Shown here piece by piece: positions 24,814-33,034 of a DNA stretch of 64,000 bases. Origin of the DNA: Rhodoferax sp. (GTDB taxonomy: Bacteria; Pseudomonadota; Gammaproteobacteria; Burkholderiales; Burkholderiaceae_C). Position numbers and translations under genes: made by a program. The stretch covers positions 385,512 through 449,511 of the forward strand of contig JACKLK010000003.1 of assembly GCA_024236015.1 (NCBI GenBank), in the 5' to 3' direction. The notes below the pieces were generated by a model. The model worked only from the letters and a program-made list of their open reading frames with translations, had not been told where the DNA came from and did no database searches. Every line of letters starts with the position of its first letter. Position 1 is the stretch's first letter.

Positions 24814-25926
24814 TCAGCGCATGCCCAGCACCGTCTTGCCGAACACGTCGGCGTGTTCGCGCGGCGGCGAACGCCAGTATTGCGGCGGTGCCGTGACCTG
24901 GCCGCCGAGTTCGGCCGCCGCATGCCAGGGCCAGCGCGCGTCGAAGATGATGCCGCGCGCAATCGCCACCAGGTCCGCCTGCCCGCTGGCGATGATGGCC
25001 TGCGCCTGGGACGGTTCGGTGATCAGGCCGACGGCGATCGTCGTGACGCCGGTTTCCTCGCGGATCCGTTGCGCGAACGGCACCTGGTAACCGGGGCCCA
25101 GCGTGATCTTCTGCGCCGGCGAGATGCCGCCGCTGGACGCGTCGATCCAGTCGACGCCACGCGCCTGGAGCTGGCGCACGAACACCAGCGTCTGCTCGAT
25201 GTCCCAGCCACCGTCGATCCAGTCCGTGGCGGAAACCCGCACGCCGACCGGCTTGTCGTCGGGAAACGCGGCGCGCACGGCGTCGAACACCTCGAGCGGG
25301 AACCGCATCCGGTTCTCCAGCGAACCGCCGTAGGCGTCGTCGCGCCGGTTGGCGATCGGCGACAGGAACGCGTGCAGCAGGTAGCCGTGCGCGGCATGCA
25401 ACTCGATGCCGTCCAGGCCGAGCCGGGCCGCGCGGCGGGCGCTGGCCGCGAACGCATCGCGGATCCGTTGCAGGCCGGCGGCGTCCAGCGCCAGCGGCGC
25501 CGTCTCGCCATCGCGGATCGGCACGGCGGACGGGGCGTGCGCCAGCCAGCCGCCATCGTCCAGCGGTATCTGCTGGCCGCCGTTCCAGGGCTCCCGGCTC
25601 GAGGCCTTGCGGCCGGCATGGCCGAGCTGCACGATGACCGGCATGGCGCTGTAGCGACGGACCGACTCCAGCACGCCGCCCAGGGCCGCTTCGGTCGCGT
25701 CGTTCCACAGGCCCAGGTCGCCGGGCGTGATGCGGCCCTCGGACTCGACGGCGGTGGCCTCGATGCACAACATGCCCGCCCCCGACAGCGCCAGCTGGCC
25801 CAGGTGCATCAGGTGCCAGGGCTGGGCCTGGCCATCGACGGCGGAATACTGGCACATCGGCGAGACGACGATACGGTTGGGCAACTGGACGCTGCGCAGG
25901 GCAAAAGGCGAGAACAAGGCGCTCAT
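24814..25926 (-). CDS. Old Yellow Enzyme-family NAD(P)H:flavin oxidoreductase (YqjM-like)
   Basis: A 370-residue FMN TIM-barrel enzyme. The thermophilic-like/YqjM subclass is indicated by the early cysteine C25 in SPMCQYS. Substrate-binding ELHAAHGYLLHAFLSPIANRR and the barrel-end ARGIIFDARWPW are typical. It reduces activated C=C bonds of enals, enones or nitro compounds. It stands alone, converging with cca and separated by 145 bp from the DHDPS-family gene end. Confidence 0.92.
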   Translation of the reverse strand: MSALFSPFALRSVQLPNRIVVSPMCQYSAVDGQAQPWHLMHLGQLALSGAGMLCIEATAVESEGRITPGDLGLWNDATEAALGGVLESVRRYSAMPVIVQLGHAGRKASSREPWNGGQQIPLDDGGWLAHAPSAVPIRDGETAPLALDAAGLQRIRDAFAASARRAARLGLDGIELHAAHGYLLHAFLSPIANRRDDAYGGSLENRMRFPLEVFDAVRAAFPDDKPVGVRVSATDWIDGGWDIEQTLVFVRQLQARGVDWIDASSGGISPAQKITLGPGYQVPFAQRIREETGVTTIAVGLITEPSQAQAIIASGQADLVAIARGIIFDARWPWHAAAELGGQVTAPPQYWRSPPREHADVFGKTVLGMR

Positions 25927-26071
25927 GCGGATTCCTGTACGGTGATGACAACCCGCATTCTCGCAAGCGGCGTCGACCCGTGCCGCGGCGCCGTGCGATG
26001 TCCCTCGGCCGCCGCGCACGCGACACACCCGCACCCGGATCGCAGCCGCCACGGGTGGCGAAGGGCGGCCG

Positions 26072-27007
26072 CTAGGTCCGGTCGTGTGCGATCAGGCCCT
26101 GTGCCCGGCACAGCTGCGCAATCGCGCGTCGTTCGTCGGCCTCGATGCCCAGTTGCGGTTCGCGGCAGGCCGCCGACGGAAACAGGCCTTGCAGGCGCAA
26201 CACCTCCTTCATGCGCGGGCGGAAGTCGCGGATCGGCAAGCGCCAGCAATACCGAGCGATCGGACCGAGCTGGTCCCAGATGGCACGCGCCGCGGCCAGT
26301 TCACCGACATGCACGGCATGGTGCATGGCCACGAGTTCGCGCGTGGCGGTGCCGGCAAAGCCGATCAGGGCGCCATGGCAGCCCATCAGCATGGCCTCGA
26401 AGATGAAGGTGTCGCTGCCGGTGAGCACGCCGATCGGATGCTTCAACCCTCGCGCGACCTCGATCGTCTGCAGCGTCTGGCCGACGTCGAAGCTGGCCTC
26501 CTTGATCGCCACCAGCTGCGGTATCTCGGCCATGGCCCGCAGGATCTCGGGCGTGTAGTCCGGCCCCCAGCCCTTGGGAAACTGGAAACAGACCATGGGC
26601 AGGTCCGCCGCCTGCGCAATGGCACGGTGGAATCGCACGATCATCTCGCTGGGCACCGGCGCACCGCTGAAGGTGGGAAACGGCGGGAACACCGTCAGGC
26701 CCTGGGCGCCCGCATCGCGCAGCCGCGCGGCCTTGCTCGCCGCGGCCCGCGTCGAGCCGGCGACCACGCCCGAGAACAGCGGCACGCGGCCATCCACGAC
26801 AGCGCGGCAGACACGGATGATGCGCAGCTGTTCGTCGTCGTCGAGCGCGATCACCTCGGAGGCGTCGACATTCATGACGATGCCCGCCGGCTGCTGCGCG
26901 GCGATCCAGTCGATATACCGCTCCAGCGTCGGCCAGTCGATGTCACCGCCATCGACCATCGGCAACATCGGAGCGGCGATCACGCCGGTGAAGGGTCTGT
27001 GGTGCAT
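26072..27007 (-). CDS. DHDPS-family protein with Phe at the usual catalytic Tyr position
   Basis: A 311-residue class I aldolase-fold protein. The Schiff-base lysine is K169 (LVAIKEASF). At the YNxP position the sequence is VCFQFPKG, so F141 replaces the tyrosine that relays protons in DapA. The usual GTTGE motif reads NVDASEV. The chemistry is therefore probably a retro-aldol or decarboxylative step on a 2-oxo acid and not lysine synthesis; this is inference. It is the last gene of the IclR-regulated importer arm, 19 bp after the ATPase gene. Confidence 0.85.
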   Translation of the reverse strand: MHHRPFTGVIAAPMLPMVDGGDIDWPTLERYIDWIAAQQPAGIVMNVDASEVIALDDDEQLRIIRVCRAVVDGRVPLFSGVVAGSTRAAASKAARLRDAGAQGLTVFPPFPTFSGAPVPSEMIVRFHRAIAQAADLPMVCFQFPKGWGPDYTPEILRAMAEIPQLVAIKEASFDVGQTLQTIEVARGLKHPIGVLTGSDTFIFEAMLMGCHGALIGFAGTATRELVAMHHAVHVGELAAARAIWDQLGPIARYCWRLPIRDFRPRMKEVLRLQGLFPSAACREPQLGIEADERRAIAQLCRAQGLIAHDRT

Positions 27008-27026
27008 GGCTGCGTCTCCTGGCCGG

Positions 27027-27869
27027 TCAATACCGGATCACCCCGTTGCGCATGAAACACTCGGTGATCTCGTCGCAATATTCGGTGAAGCGGGCGCTGC
27101 CGACCACGGCCTGGTTGCGTGGCCGCTCGAGCGCGATCGGGATGATCTTCTCGATCCGGCCCGGCCGCGGCGTCATCACGACGACCCGATCCGCCAGCGC
27201 GACCGCCTCGGAAATGCCGTGCGTGACGAAGATCAGCGTGTGGCGCTGGCGCAGCCACAATTTCTCGAGGTCGATGCGCATCTGTTCCCGCGTCAGCGCG
27301 TCCAGCGCGCCGAACGGCTCGTCCATCATCAGCAGGGTCGGATCGTGGATCAGTGCGCGCACGATGGCCACGCGCTGGCGCATGCCGCCCGACAGCTCGC
27401 GCGGCCGCCGGTCCTGGAAGTCGCCGAGACCGACATCGGCCAGCAGTTGCTTCGCCCGGTCGCGGTACTGGTTGGCGTCCAGGCCGCGCAGTTCGAGCTG
27501 GATCAGCACGTTGTCGAGCACGTTGCGCCAGTCCAGCAGCACCGGGCTCTGGAACACGATGCCCAGGTCGGTCTGCGGGCCGGTCACGTCGCGGCCACCC
27601 ACCTGCACCACGCCGGAGGAGAACGGCAACAGCCCGGCGACGATGCGCAGCATCGTGCTCTTGCCGCAGCCCGAGGGACCGACCACGGCCACCAGTTCGC
27701 CGGCGCGCACCTCGAGATCGAGTCCGTCCAGGGCATGGGTGACCATGCCGGCACGCTCGAACCTCTGTTGCAGGTCGCGGATGGCGATATGGACCGATCC
27801 GCCCGCACCGCGCGGATCGGTCATCGAAGCCGGCGGGGCGGTGTCGTGCTGCTGCGGCAACACGCTCAC
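27027..27869 (-). CDS. ABC transporter ATP-binding protein, NitT/TauT type
   Basis: A 280-residue ATPase with Walker A (GPSGCGKST), signature LSGGMRQR, Walker B (LLMMDEPFGALD) and switch motif FVTHG. I took the GTG at 27869, which overlaps the binding-protein stop as GTGA, as elsewhere in this window. ATG at 27824 (MTDPRG) would remove 15 residues and is equally possible, since neither has a strong Shine-Dalgarno site. It closes the three-gene importer of this cluster. Confidence 0.9.
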   Translation of the reverse strand: MSVLPQQHDTAPPASMTDPRGAGGSVHIAIRDLQQRFERAGMVTHALDGLDLEVRAGELVAVVGPSGCGKSTMLRIVAGLLPFSSGVVQVGGRDVTGPQTDLGIVFQSPVLLDWRNVLDNVLIQLELRGLDANQYRDRAKQLLADVGLGDFQDRRPRELSGGMRQRVAIVRALIHDPTLLMMDEPFGALDALTREQMRIDLEKLWLRQRHTLIFVTHGISEAVALADRVVVMTPRPGRIEKIIPIALERPRNQAVVGSARFTEYCDEITECFMRNGVIRY

Positions 27870-28831
27870 TTGGGCAGGAACTCGTTGGTGTGGAAGGTGG
27901 TCCACGGCTCCTTGGTGTCGAGATCGCGGTACTGCTTGAGCAGGCTGATGGTCTGCTCCCAGTCGGCCTGCGCGCCCATGCCGATGCGTCCCTTGGAGTT
28001 CGGCGAGTCGAGCAGCTCGAAGTCGACCATCATCTGGTCGAGCGTGGACTGCCGGTTCAGGTCGGGCTTGACCTTCATCGCGGCATCGACCGCCGCGTTC
28101 GGGTTCTTCTTGGCCTCCTCCCACGAGCGCACCGACGCCTTGACGAAGCGGCGCACCAGGTCGGGCTTGTTCTTGATCGTGCTGGTGGTGGTCAGGATGG
28201 TCATGCCGACGATGTTGGCCCCGTGATCGGCATACCGCAGGGCGGCCGGCTCCTGGCCCTTGTACTTGATCAGGAAGTACTGGTCGTCGGCGCCGCCGAG
28301 CAGGGCGTCGACCTTCTTCTCGAGCACGGAGACCACCTTGGCCGCGGGATCGACCTGCACGAAGCGGATCTTGTTCATGTCGAGCTTGTTGTGCGCGGCC
28401 AGGGCTCGGAACAGCTGGCCGAGCGGATCGCCCGGCGACACCGCAAAGGACTTGCCCTCGAGATCCTTGGGTGTCCTGATGCCGGTCGAGGCCAGCGACA
28501 CCACCGAGAAGCCGGTGGAGTTGAGCAGCGACATCACCGACTTGACCTCCGCCCCCTTGGACGCGGTGGTGATCAGGCTCGACGAGTCGGCCATGCCGAA
28601 GGTGTCGGAGCCGGCCGCGACCACCTGCACCGTGTTGCCGGAGCCGCGGCCTTCGTTGATCGTCAGGTCGATGCCTTCCTGCTTGAAGAAGCCCATGTCC
28701 TTGCCGTAGTAATACGGCACGTGCAGGCCGCCCAGGTACCAGTTCAGCCGCAGCGAGACGGCGTCCTGGGCCGAGGCCAGGCTGGCGGAGACGGCCAGGG
28801 TGGCCGCCAGAAGCAGATGGATGATGCGCAT
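27866..28831 (-). CDS. ABC transporter substrate-binding protein, NMT1/THI5-like
   Basis: A 321-residue periplasmic protein. A clear signal peptide (residues 1-21, ending ASA-QD) precedes the family signature VSLRLNWYLGGLHVPYYYGKDMGFFKQEGID. The glycine-rich NEGRGSGNTVQ and the MADSSSL segment line the expected ligand cleft. Relatives bind aminopyrimidines, riboflavin or aromatic acids. It lies between permease (39 bp upstream) and ATPase (4-base overlap). Confidence 0.92.
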   Translation of the reverse strand: MRIIHLLLAATLAVSASLASAQDAVSLRLNWYLGGLHVPYYYGKDMGFFKQEGIDLTINEGRGSGNTVQVVAAGSDTFGMADSSSLITTASKGAEVKSVMSLLNSTGFSVVSLASTGIRTPKDLEGKSFAVSPGDPLGQLFRALAAHNKLDMNKIRFVQVDPAAKVVSVLEKKVDALLGGADDQYFLIKYKGQEPAALRYADHGANIVGMTILTTTSTIKNKPDLVRRFVKASVRSWEEAKKNPNAAVDAAMKVKPDLNRQSTLDQMMVDFELLDSPNSKGRIGMGAQADWEQTISLLKQYRDLDTKEPWTTFHTNEFLPK

Positions 28832-28870
28832 GAATGTCTCCTCGTCAGTTTTCGCCCTACCAAAAAAACC

Positions 28871-29698
28871 TCACAACGTCGTGCTGTTGAGCTGGTTCTG
28901 CGACGTATGCCAGGGAATCGTGATGCGTTCGATGAATTCGACCGTGTAGTACACCGCCAGGCCGATGAAGCTGAGCAGGAAGATCACGGCGAACACCATC
29001 GGCGTGTCGAGGTTGCCGTTGTATTGCAGCAGCAGGTAGCCCAGGCCGCGATCGGAGGCGACGAATTCGGCCACGATGGCGGCCGTGGCGGACAGCGCCG
29101 CGCCGACCTTCATGCCGGTGAAGATGTCGGGCAGGGCCTGCGGCAGCCGGATCTTGGCGAACAGCTTCCAGCCGCTGGCACCGGTGGTACGCGCGAAGTC
29201 GGCGATCTCCGGATCGACCGCCTTGAAACCGGCGATGCTGGACACGACGATCGGGAAGAACGACAACAGGAAGACGATGAGCAGCTTGGGCGTGTAGCCG
29301 AAGCCGAACCAGATGATGAACAGCGGCGCAATCGCGATCTTGGGCACGATCTGCAGGAACACGACCACCGGGTAGACCGCGTTCTCCATGAAACGCGAAT
29401 AGGTGACGGCCAGCGCGAACGGAATGCTCACCAGCACCGCCATCAGGTAGCCCCCCAGGATCTCCTGGGTCGTGACCCAGGCGCCGTCCATCACGGTCGG
29501 CATGCGCTTGGTGAACTCCAACCAGATCTTCGTGGGCGGCGGCAGCAGGTATTCCTTGACGCCGAGCACCCGCACCGCGACCTCCCACAACACCAGCAGG
29601 CCCAGCGCCAGCAGCAAGGCGCCCATGCGCTGGCGCAACCAGCGGGTGAAGGCGTTGTTGCGCGGCGCCGGTGCTGCGGCCACCGCCGTGGTGCTCAT
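28871..29698 (-). CDS. ABC transporter permease, NitT/TauT type
   Basis: A 275-residue permease with a Pro/Ala-rich cytoplasmic tail and six hydrophobic segments. The coupling loop is VDPEIADFARTTGASGWKLFAKIRLPQALP. The ATG at 29698 overlaps the cupin stop as ATGA, indicating translational coupling. It pairs with the downstream binding protein and ATPase. Confidence 0.92.
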   Translation of the reverse strand: MSTTAVAAAPAPRNNAFTRWLRQRMGALLLALGLLVLWEVAVRVLGVKEYLLPPPTKIWLEFTKRMPTVMDGAWVTTQEILGGYLMAVLVSIPFALAVTYSRFMENAVYPVVVFLQIVPKIAIAPLFIIWFGFGYTPKLLIVFLLSFFPIVVSSIAGFKAVDPEIADFARTTGASGWKLFAKIRLPQALPDIFTGMKVGAALSATAAIVAEFVASDRGLGYLLLQYNGNLDTPMVFAVIFLLSFIGLAVYYTVEFIERITIPWHTSQNQLNSTTL

Positions 29699-30147
29699 GG
29701 GGCTCCCACGGCAGCAGGGCCGAGGTCCTGGGTGCCGAACACCGCCGGCATGTTGATCTCGATCAGTTCGAGATCGTCCGACCGGGCCACCACGTTGTGC
29801 GGAACACCGCCAGGTTGCGACAGGCAGGCACCGGCGTGCACGGTGACCTCGTCGTCGATGCCGGCGAAGCGGAAACGGATCCAGCCGCGCAACACGTAGT
29901 TGAAGTGGCCGCTCATGTCGTGCCAGTGCCAGCCGGTCTCCTTGTCGAACGGCGCAATGGCCCGGATGTGGCGCGCGCCGATACGACCCTGCGTGCTGGC
30001 GGCCAGCCCCAGGTCGCGGTATTCGACGTCGGCCCGGGGGCCGTCGCGGGTGAAGGCCGCATCGGACAGGGCAACCAGGCCGAACAGCGAGCGCGCCTCT
30101 TCCAGCCGCAACGGGCCCGGGTAGTTCGGCATCGTGTCGTCCTGCAT
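29695..30147 (-). CDS. Cupin-domain protein, first gene of the importer arm
   Basis: A 150-residue single-domain cupin. The first cupin motif is seen as HWHDMSGHFNYVLRG with several His available as metal ligands, and the second as GGVPHNVV. Small cupins in catabolic clusters act as isomerases, dioxygenases or sensors, and the reaction here is unknown. The start at 30147 has GAGG eight bases upstream. The gene diverges from the IclR regulator and its promoter lies beside a perfect palindrome. Confidence 0.85.
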   Translation of the reverse strand: MQDDTMPNYPGPLRLEEARSLFGLVALSDAAFTRDGPRADVEYRDLGLAASTQGRIGARHIRAIAPFDKETGWHWHDMSGHFNYVLRGWIRFRFAGIDDEVTVHAGACLSQPGGVPHNVVARSDDLELIEINMPAVFGTQDLGPAAVGAP

Positions 30148-30177
30148 GTGATCAACCTCGAATTCATGGTAGCACAT

Positions 30178-30198
30178 TAATGGAACAATGTTCCATTA
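30178..30198. promoter_or_regulatory. Perfect 21-bp palindrome, candidate IclR operator
   Basis: Arms TAATGGAAC (30178-30186) and GTTCCATTA (30190-30198) flank a three-base AAT centre with full symmetry. It lies between the divergent cupin and IclR genes, in the only AT-rich part of that gap. The TGGAAC...GTTCCA core is of the kind bound by IclR-family dimers. One ATG inside it opens an 81-base in-frame extension of the regulator that is unlikely to be translated. Confidence 0.75.
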
Positions 30199-30268
30199 CA
30201 ATGCGACGACCTATGAAACGCTCGCATTGCGGTCCGGCAGATCCCCGCCCTGCCCCGACCTTCCGGCC

Positions 30269-31081
30269 ATGAGACTCGTCAAGGGCCTTCTCAACCGCTG
30301 CCTGGAAGTGCTGGAGTTGCTCTCGGTCGATTCGCAATGGCGCAGGTTGTCCGACATCGCCGCTGCGCTCGAGCAGCCCAAGGGCGCGGTGCACCGCCTG
30401 CTGGCCGAGTTGCAGGCCCTGGGCTGGGTCGAGCAGGATCACGACACCGAGCGTTACCGGCTCACGCTCAAGCTGGCCCTGCTGGGGCAGCAGTACCTGC
30501 GCGCAACCGGCCTGCCCGGCATCGCGCAGCCGATCCTGGACGAAGTCGCCAAGCGGTGCCGCGAACTGGTGCGGCTCACCGTGCTGCAGGACGAGGCACT
30601 GCACTGGCTCGCGTCGTCGCAGGGTGCGCCGACCGGCCTGATGTACCAGCCGTCGCTCAACGGCCGGCTGCCGCTGCACACCACCGCCAACGGCAAGATC
30701 TGGTTGTCCACGCTGGACGACGCCAGCGCGGCGCGCATCGCCACCGCGGGCGGGCTGGGCCTGCCCGCCCGGCCGGGGCAACTCGTGGGGCCGCAAGCGC
30801 TGCGCGACACCGAGTCCCTGCTGCGCGACCTGGCCGCCTGCCGCAAGCGTGGTTACGGACTGGCCATCGAGGAAGCCGAGCCCGGCGTCAAGGCGATCGC
30901 CGTCGTCGTGCGCGCGCAGCACGACCAGCGCGTGCTCGGCACCATGAGCATCGCCGGCCCGCTGGTGCGCATGGGGCCCGAGCGCGATGCCGAGTTCCAT
31001 GCGCTGCTGCTGCAGGCCGCCGGCACGCTGGCCCTGGTCTGGCCGCACGACAACCTGCCATTGGCGACCGGAGCCGGCTGA
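30269..31081 (+). CDS. IclR-family transcriptional regulator
   Basis: A 270-residue regulator. The N-terminal winged helix-turn-helix (LLNRCLEVLELLSVDSQWRRLSDIAAALEQPKGAVHRLLAEL) precedes the IclR effector domain, with its RLPLHTTANGKIWLS core and the GYGLAIEEAEPGVKAIAVVV signature. The start at 30269 is placed so the helix-turn-helix begins near residue 5. It should control both the leftward importer arm and the rightward genes through the palindrome at 30178. Effector unknown; sugar acids and aromatic acids are common for the family. Confidence 0.92.
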   Translation: MRLVKGLLNRCLEVLELLSVDSQWRRLSDIAAALEQPKGAVHRLLAELQALGWVEQDHDTERYRLTLKLALLGQQYLRATGLPGIAQPILDEVAKRCRELVRLTVLQDEALHWLASSQGAPTGLMYQPSLNGRLPLHTTANGKIWLSTLDDASAARIATAGGLGLPARPGQLVGPQALRDTESLLRDLAACRKRGYGLAIEEAEPGVKAIAVVVRAQHDQRVLGTMSIAGPLVRMGPERDAEFHALLLQAAGTLALVWPHDNLPLATGAG

Positions 31082-31115
31082 TGTGCCGGGCCCGCCCGAC
31101 TGCAAGGAGACCGAC

Positions 31116-31802
31116 ATGAGCTTGTACGGACACGGCGCCGTCACCATCTGGCACGACCTGCTGCCGCAGGCCAAGGAAGCGTTCTACGCCTGGCACAACC
31201 ATGAACACATGCCCGAGCGGGTCGGCATACCGGGGTTCCGGCGCGGACGGCGCTACATCGCGGTGAGCGGCGCGCCGGAGTATTTCAACCTGTACGAGGC
31301 CGACAGCCCCGAGGTATTGGCGGGGCAGGACTACCTGAACCGCCTGAACGCACCCACGCCGTGGACCCGGGAGGTGGTGGTGTCGTTCCACAACGTCTCG
31401 CGGGCGATCTGCCGGGTGTTGTACAGCGCCGGCGTGGGCCAGGGCGGCACCATGCTGACACTGCGTTTCGACCTGCCGCAGGCTGCGGCCGACGGCGTGG
31501 CGAAGCTGCTGCGCCAGCAGGTCCTGCCGCCGCTGACCGACGCAGCGGGCATCGTCGGCGTGCACCTGTGCCAGGCCGACGACAGCGGCAGCCGGATCGA
31601 GACCGCCGAGAAGAAGGTGCGCAACCAGGAAACGGCCATCCCGCGCTGGATCCTGCTGATCGAGGGCATCGCACCGGCGGCCGTGCAGGCGGGCGCCGAC
31701 CAGGTGCACCAGGCGCTGGCACGCGACGGCCAGACGCTGGACGCGGTGCGGCAGGCCATCTACCAGCTCGAGGCCCAACGCTGCAAGCACCCCTGGGGCT
31801 GA
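31116..31802 (+). CDS. Conserved protein, DUF4286-like
   Basis: A 228-residue cytoplasmic protein. The N-terminal pattern VTIWHDLLPQAKEAFYAWHNHEHMPERVGIPGFRRGRRY fits DUF4286 and the wider dimeric alpha-beta barrel (EthD-like) fold, which has small-molecule enzymes such as dehydratases. Paired His in HNHEHMPER could be catalytic. AAGGAG lies just upstream of the ATG. It sits between IclR and the Gfo/Idh/MocA dehydrogenase on the plus strand, which suggests a step in the same catabolic route. Exact function unknown. Confidence 0.7.
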   Translation: MSLYGHGAVTIWHDLLPQAKEAFYAWHNHEHMPERVGIPGFRRGRRYIAVSGAPEYFNLYEADSPEVLAGQDYLNRLNAPTPWTREVVVSFHNVSRAICRVLYSAGVGQGGTMLTLRFDLPQAAADGVAKLLRQQVLPPLTDAAGIVGVHLCQADDSGSRIETAEKKVRNQETAIPRWILLIEGIAPAAVQAGADQVHQALARDGQTLDAVRQAIYQLEAQRCKHPWG

Positions 31803-31911
31803 GCATGGTCGCACCGCAGACCATGGCGACACGTGCGCATCCGCGCACACCGACCCCACACGCCCGCCGCGCCTGGTTGCCGGACACCCCGTCGCCACAC
31901 AAGGAGCCACG

Positions 31912-32910
31912 ATGAAGAAAGTTGTCTGGGGCGTACTGGGTTGCGCCAGGATCGCCCGCGAAAAGGTCATCCCGGCGATGCAGGCGGCACACCACTGCGA
32001 CATTCGCGCCATCGCCTCGCGTTCGCTCGAACGGGCACAAGCCACCGCCAGCACGCTTGGCATTGACCGGGCCTACGGCAGCTACGAAGCCCTGCTGGCC
32101 GATCCGCAGATCGAGGCCATCTACAACCCCTTGCCCAACGACCTGCACGTGCCGCTGACGCTGCAGGCCGCGCGCGCCGGCAAACACGTGTTGTGCGAGA
32201 AGCCGTTGTCGCTGGATGCGGCCCAGGCCGCGCAACTGCGCGAAGTCGCGTCGCAGGTGCACATCATGGAAGCCTTCATGGTGCGTTTTCATCCGCAATG
32301 GGAACACGTGCGCGCGCGGATGCGCTCCGGCGAACTGGGCGCGGTGCGCTCGATCCAGACCTGGTTCTCGTATTTCAACAACAACCCGGACAACATCCGC
32401 AACCATGTGCACCAGGGCGGCGGCGCCTTGTACGACATCGGCTGTTATGCCGTGGTGACCGCACGCTACCTGTACGGCTGCGAACCCGAGCGCGTGATCG
32501 CACTGTTCGACCGCGACCCGCAGTTCGGCACCGACCGCACCGTCAGCGCACTGCTGGACTTCGGCAATGGCCGGCGGCTGGTCTTCACCGCGTCGACCCA
32601 GTGCGTGCCATACCAGCGGGTCCAGGTGGTCGGCGACAAGAAACGCATCGAGGTGCGCATCCCGTTCAATGCACCGGCCGGCAAGAGCACCGAGGTGCTG
32701 GCCGACGACGGTTCGGCGCTCGACGGCAGCGGCATCGTCACGACCACCGTGGCCCCATGCGACCAGTACGGCCTGCAGGGCGACGCGTTCTCGCAGGCGA
32801 TCCGGACCCAGGCACCGCTGCCCTGGGGCGTCGACGACGCGGTGGCCAACATGCGGGTGATCGACGCCCTGTTCGCGTCCGAGCGCTCCGGAGCCTGGGT
32901 CGTGCCCTGA
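31912..32910 (+). CDS. Gfo/Idh/MocA-family NAD(P)-dependent dehydrogenase
   Basis: A 332-residue oxidoreductase. The Rossmann half has the motif GVLGCARIA near residues 7-15, and CEKPLS (95-100) supplies the conserved Lys-Pro. The C-terminal alpha/beta half includes FMVRFHPQW and GGGALYDIGCYAV, the family's catalytic Asp and His region. Members oxidise sugars, inositols or cyclohexadienediols. AAGGAG precedes the ATG at 31912. It ends the plus-strand arm of the IclR cluster. Confidence 0.9.
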   Translation: MKKVVWGVLGCARIAREKVIPAMQAAHHCDIRAIASRSLERAQATASTLGIDRAYGSYEALLADPQIEAIYNPLPNDLHVPLTLQAARAGKHVLCEKPLSLDAAQAAQLREVASQVHIMEAFMVRFHPQWEHVRARMRSGELGAVRSIQTWFSYFNNNPDNIRNHVHQGGGALYDIGCYAVVTARYLYGCEPERVIALFDRDPQFGTDRTVSALLDFGNGRRLVFTASTQCVPYQRVQVVGDKKRIEVRIPFNAPAGKSTEVLADDGSALDGSGIVTTTVAPCDQYGLQGDAFSQAIRTQAPLPWGVDDAVANMRVIDALFASERSGAWVVP

Positions 32911-33034
32911 CGATCGCGGCGCCGGACGCCGGCGCGCGGGCACGCGCCGAATCGCCAGCCGTCCCCCCAAGGGAGGATTCGGCACGGCACCGGCAGAACC
33001 ACAATTCGGCCTCCACTTGCCCAAAGGAATTGCC

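Noticed and set aside
30188..30268. N-terminal extension of the IclR regulator starting at 30188
   Set aside because: That ATG lies inside the operator palindrome, and the extra residues are not family-like. The start at 30269 places the DNA-binding domain as expected.
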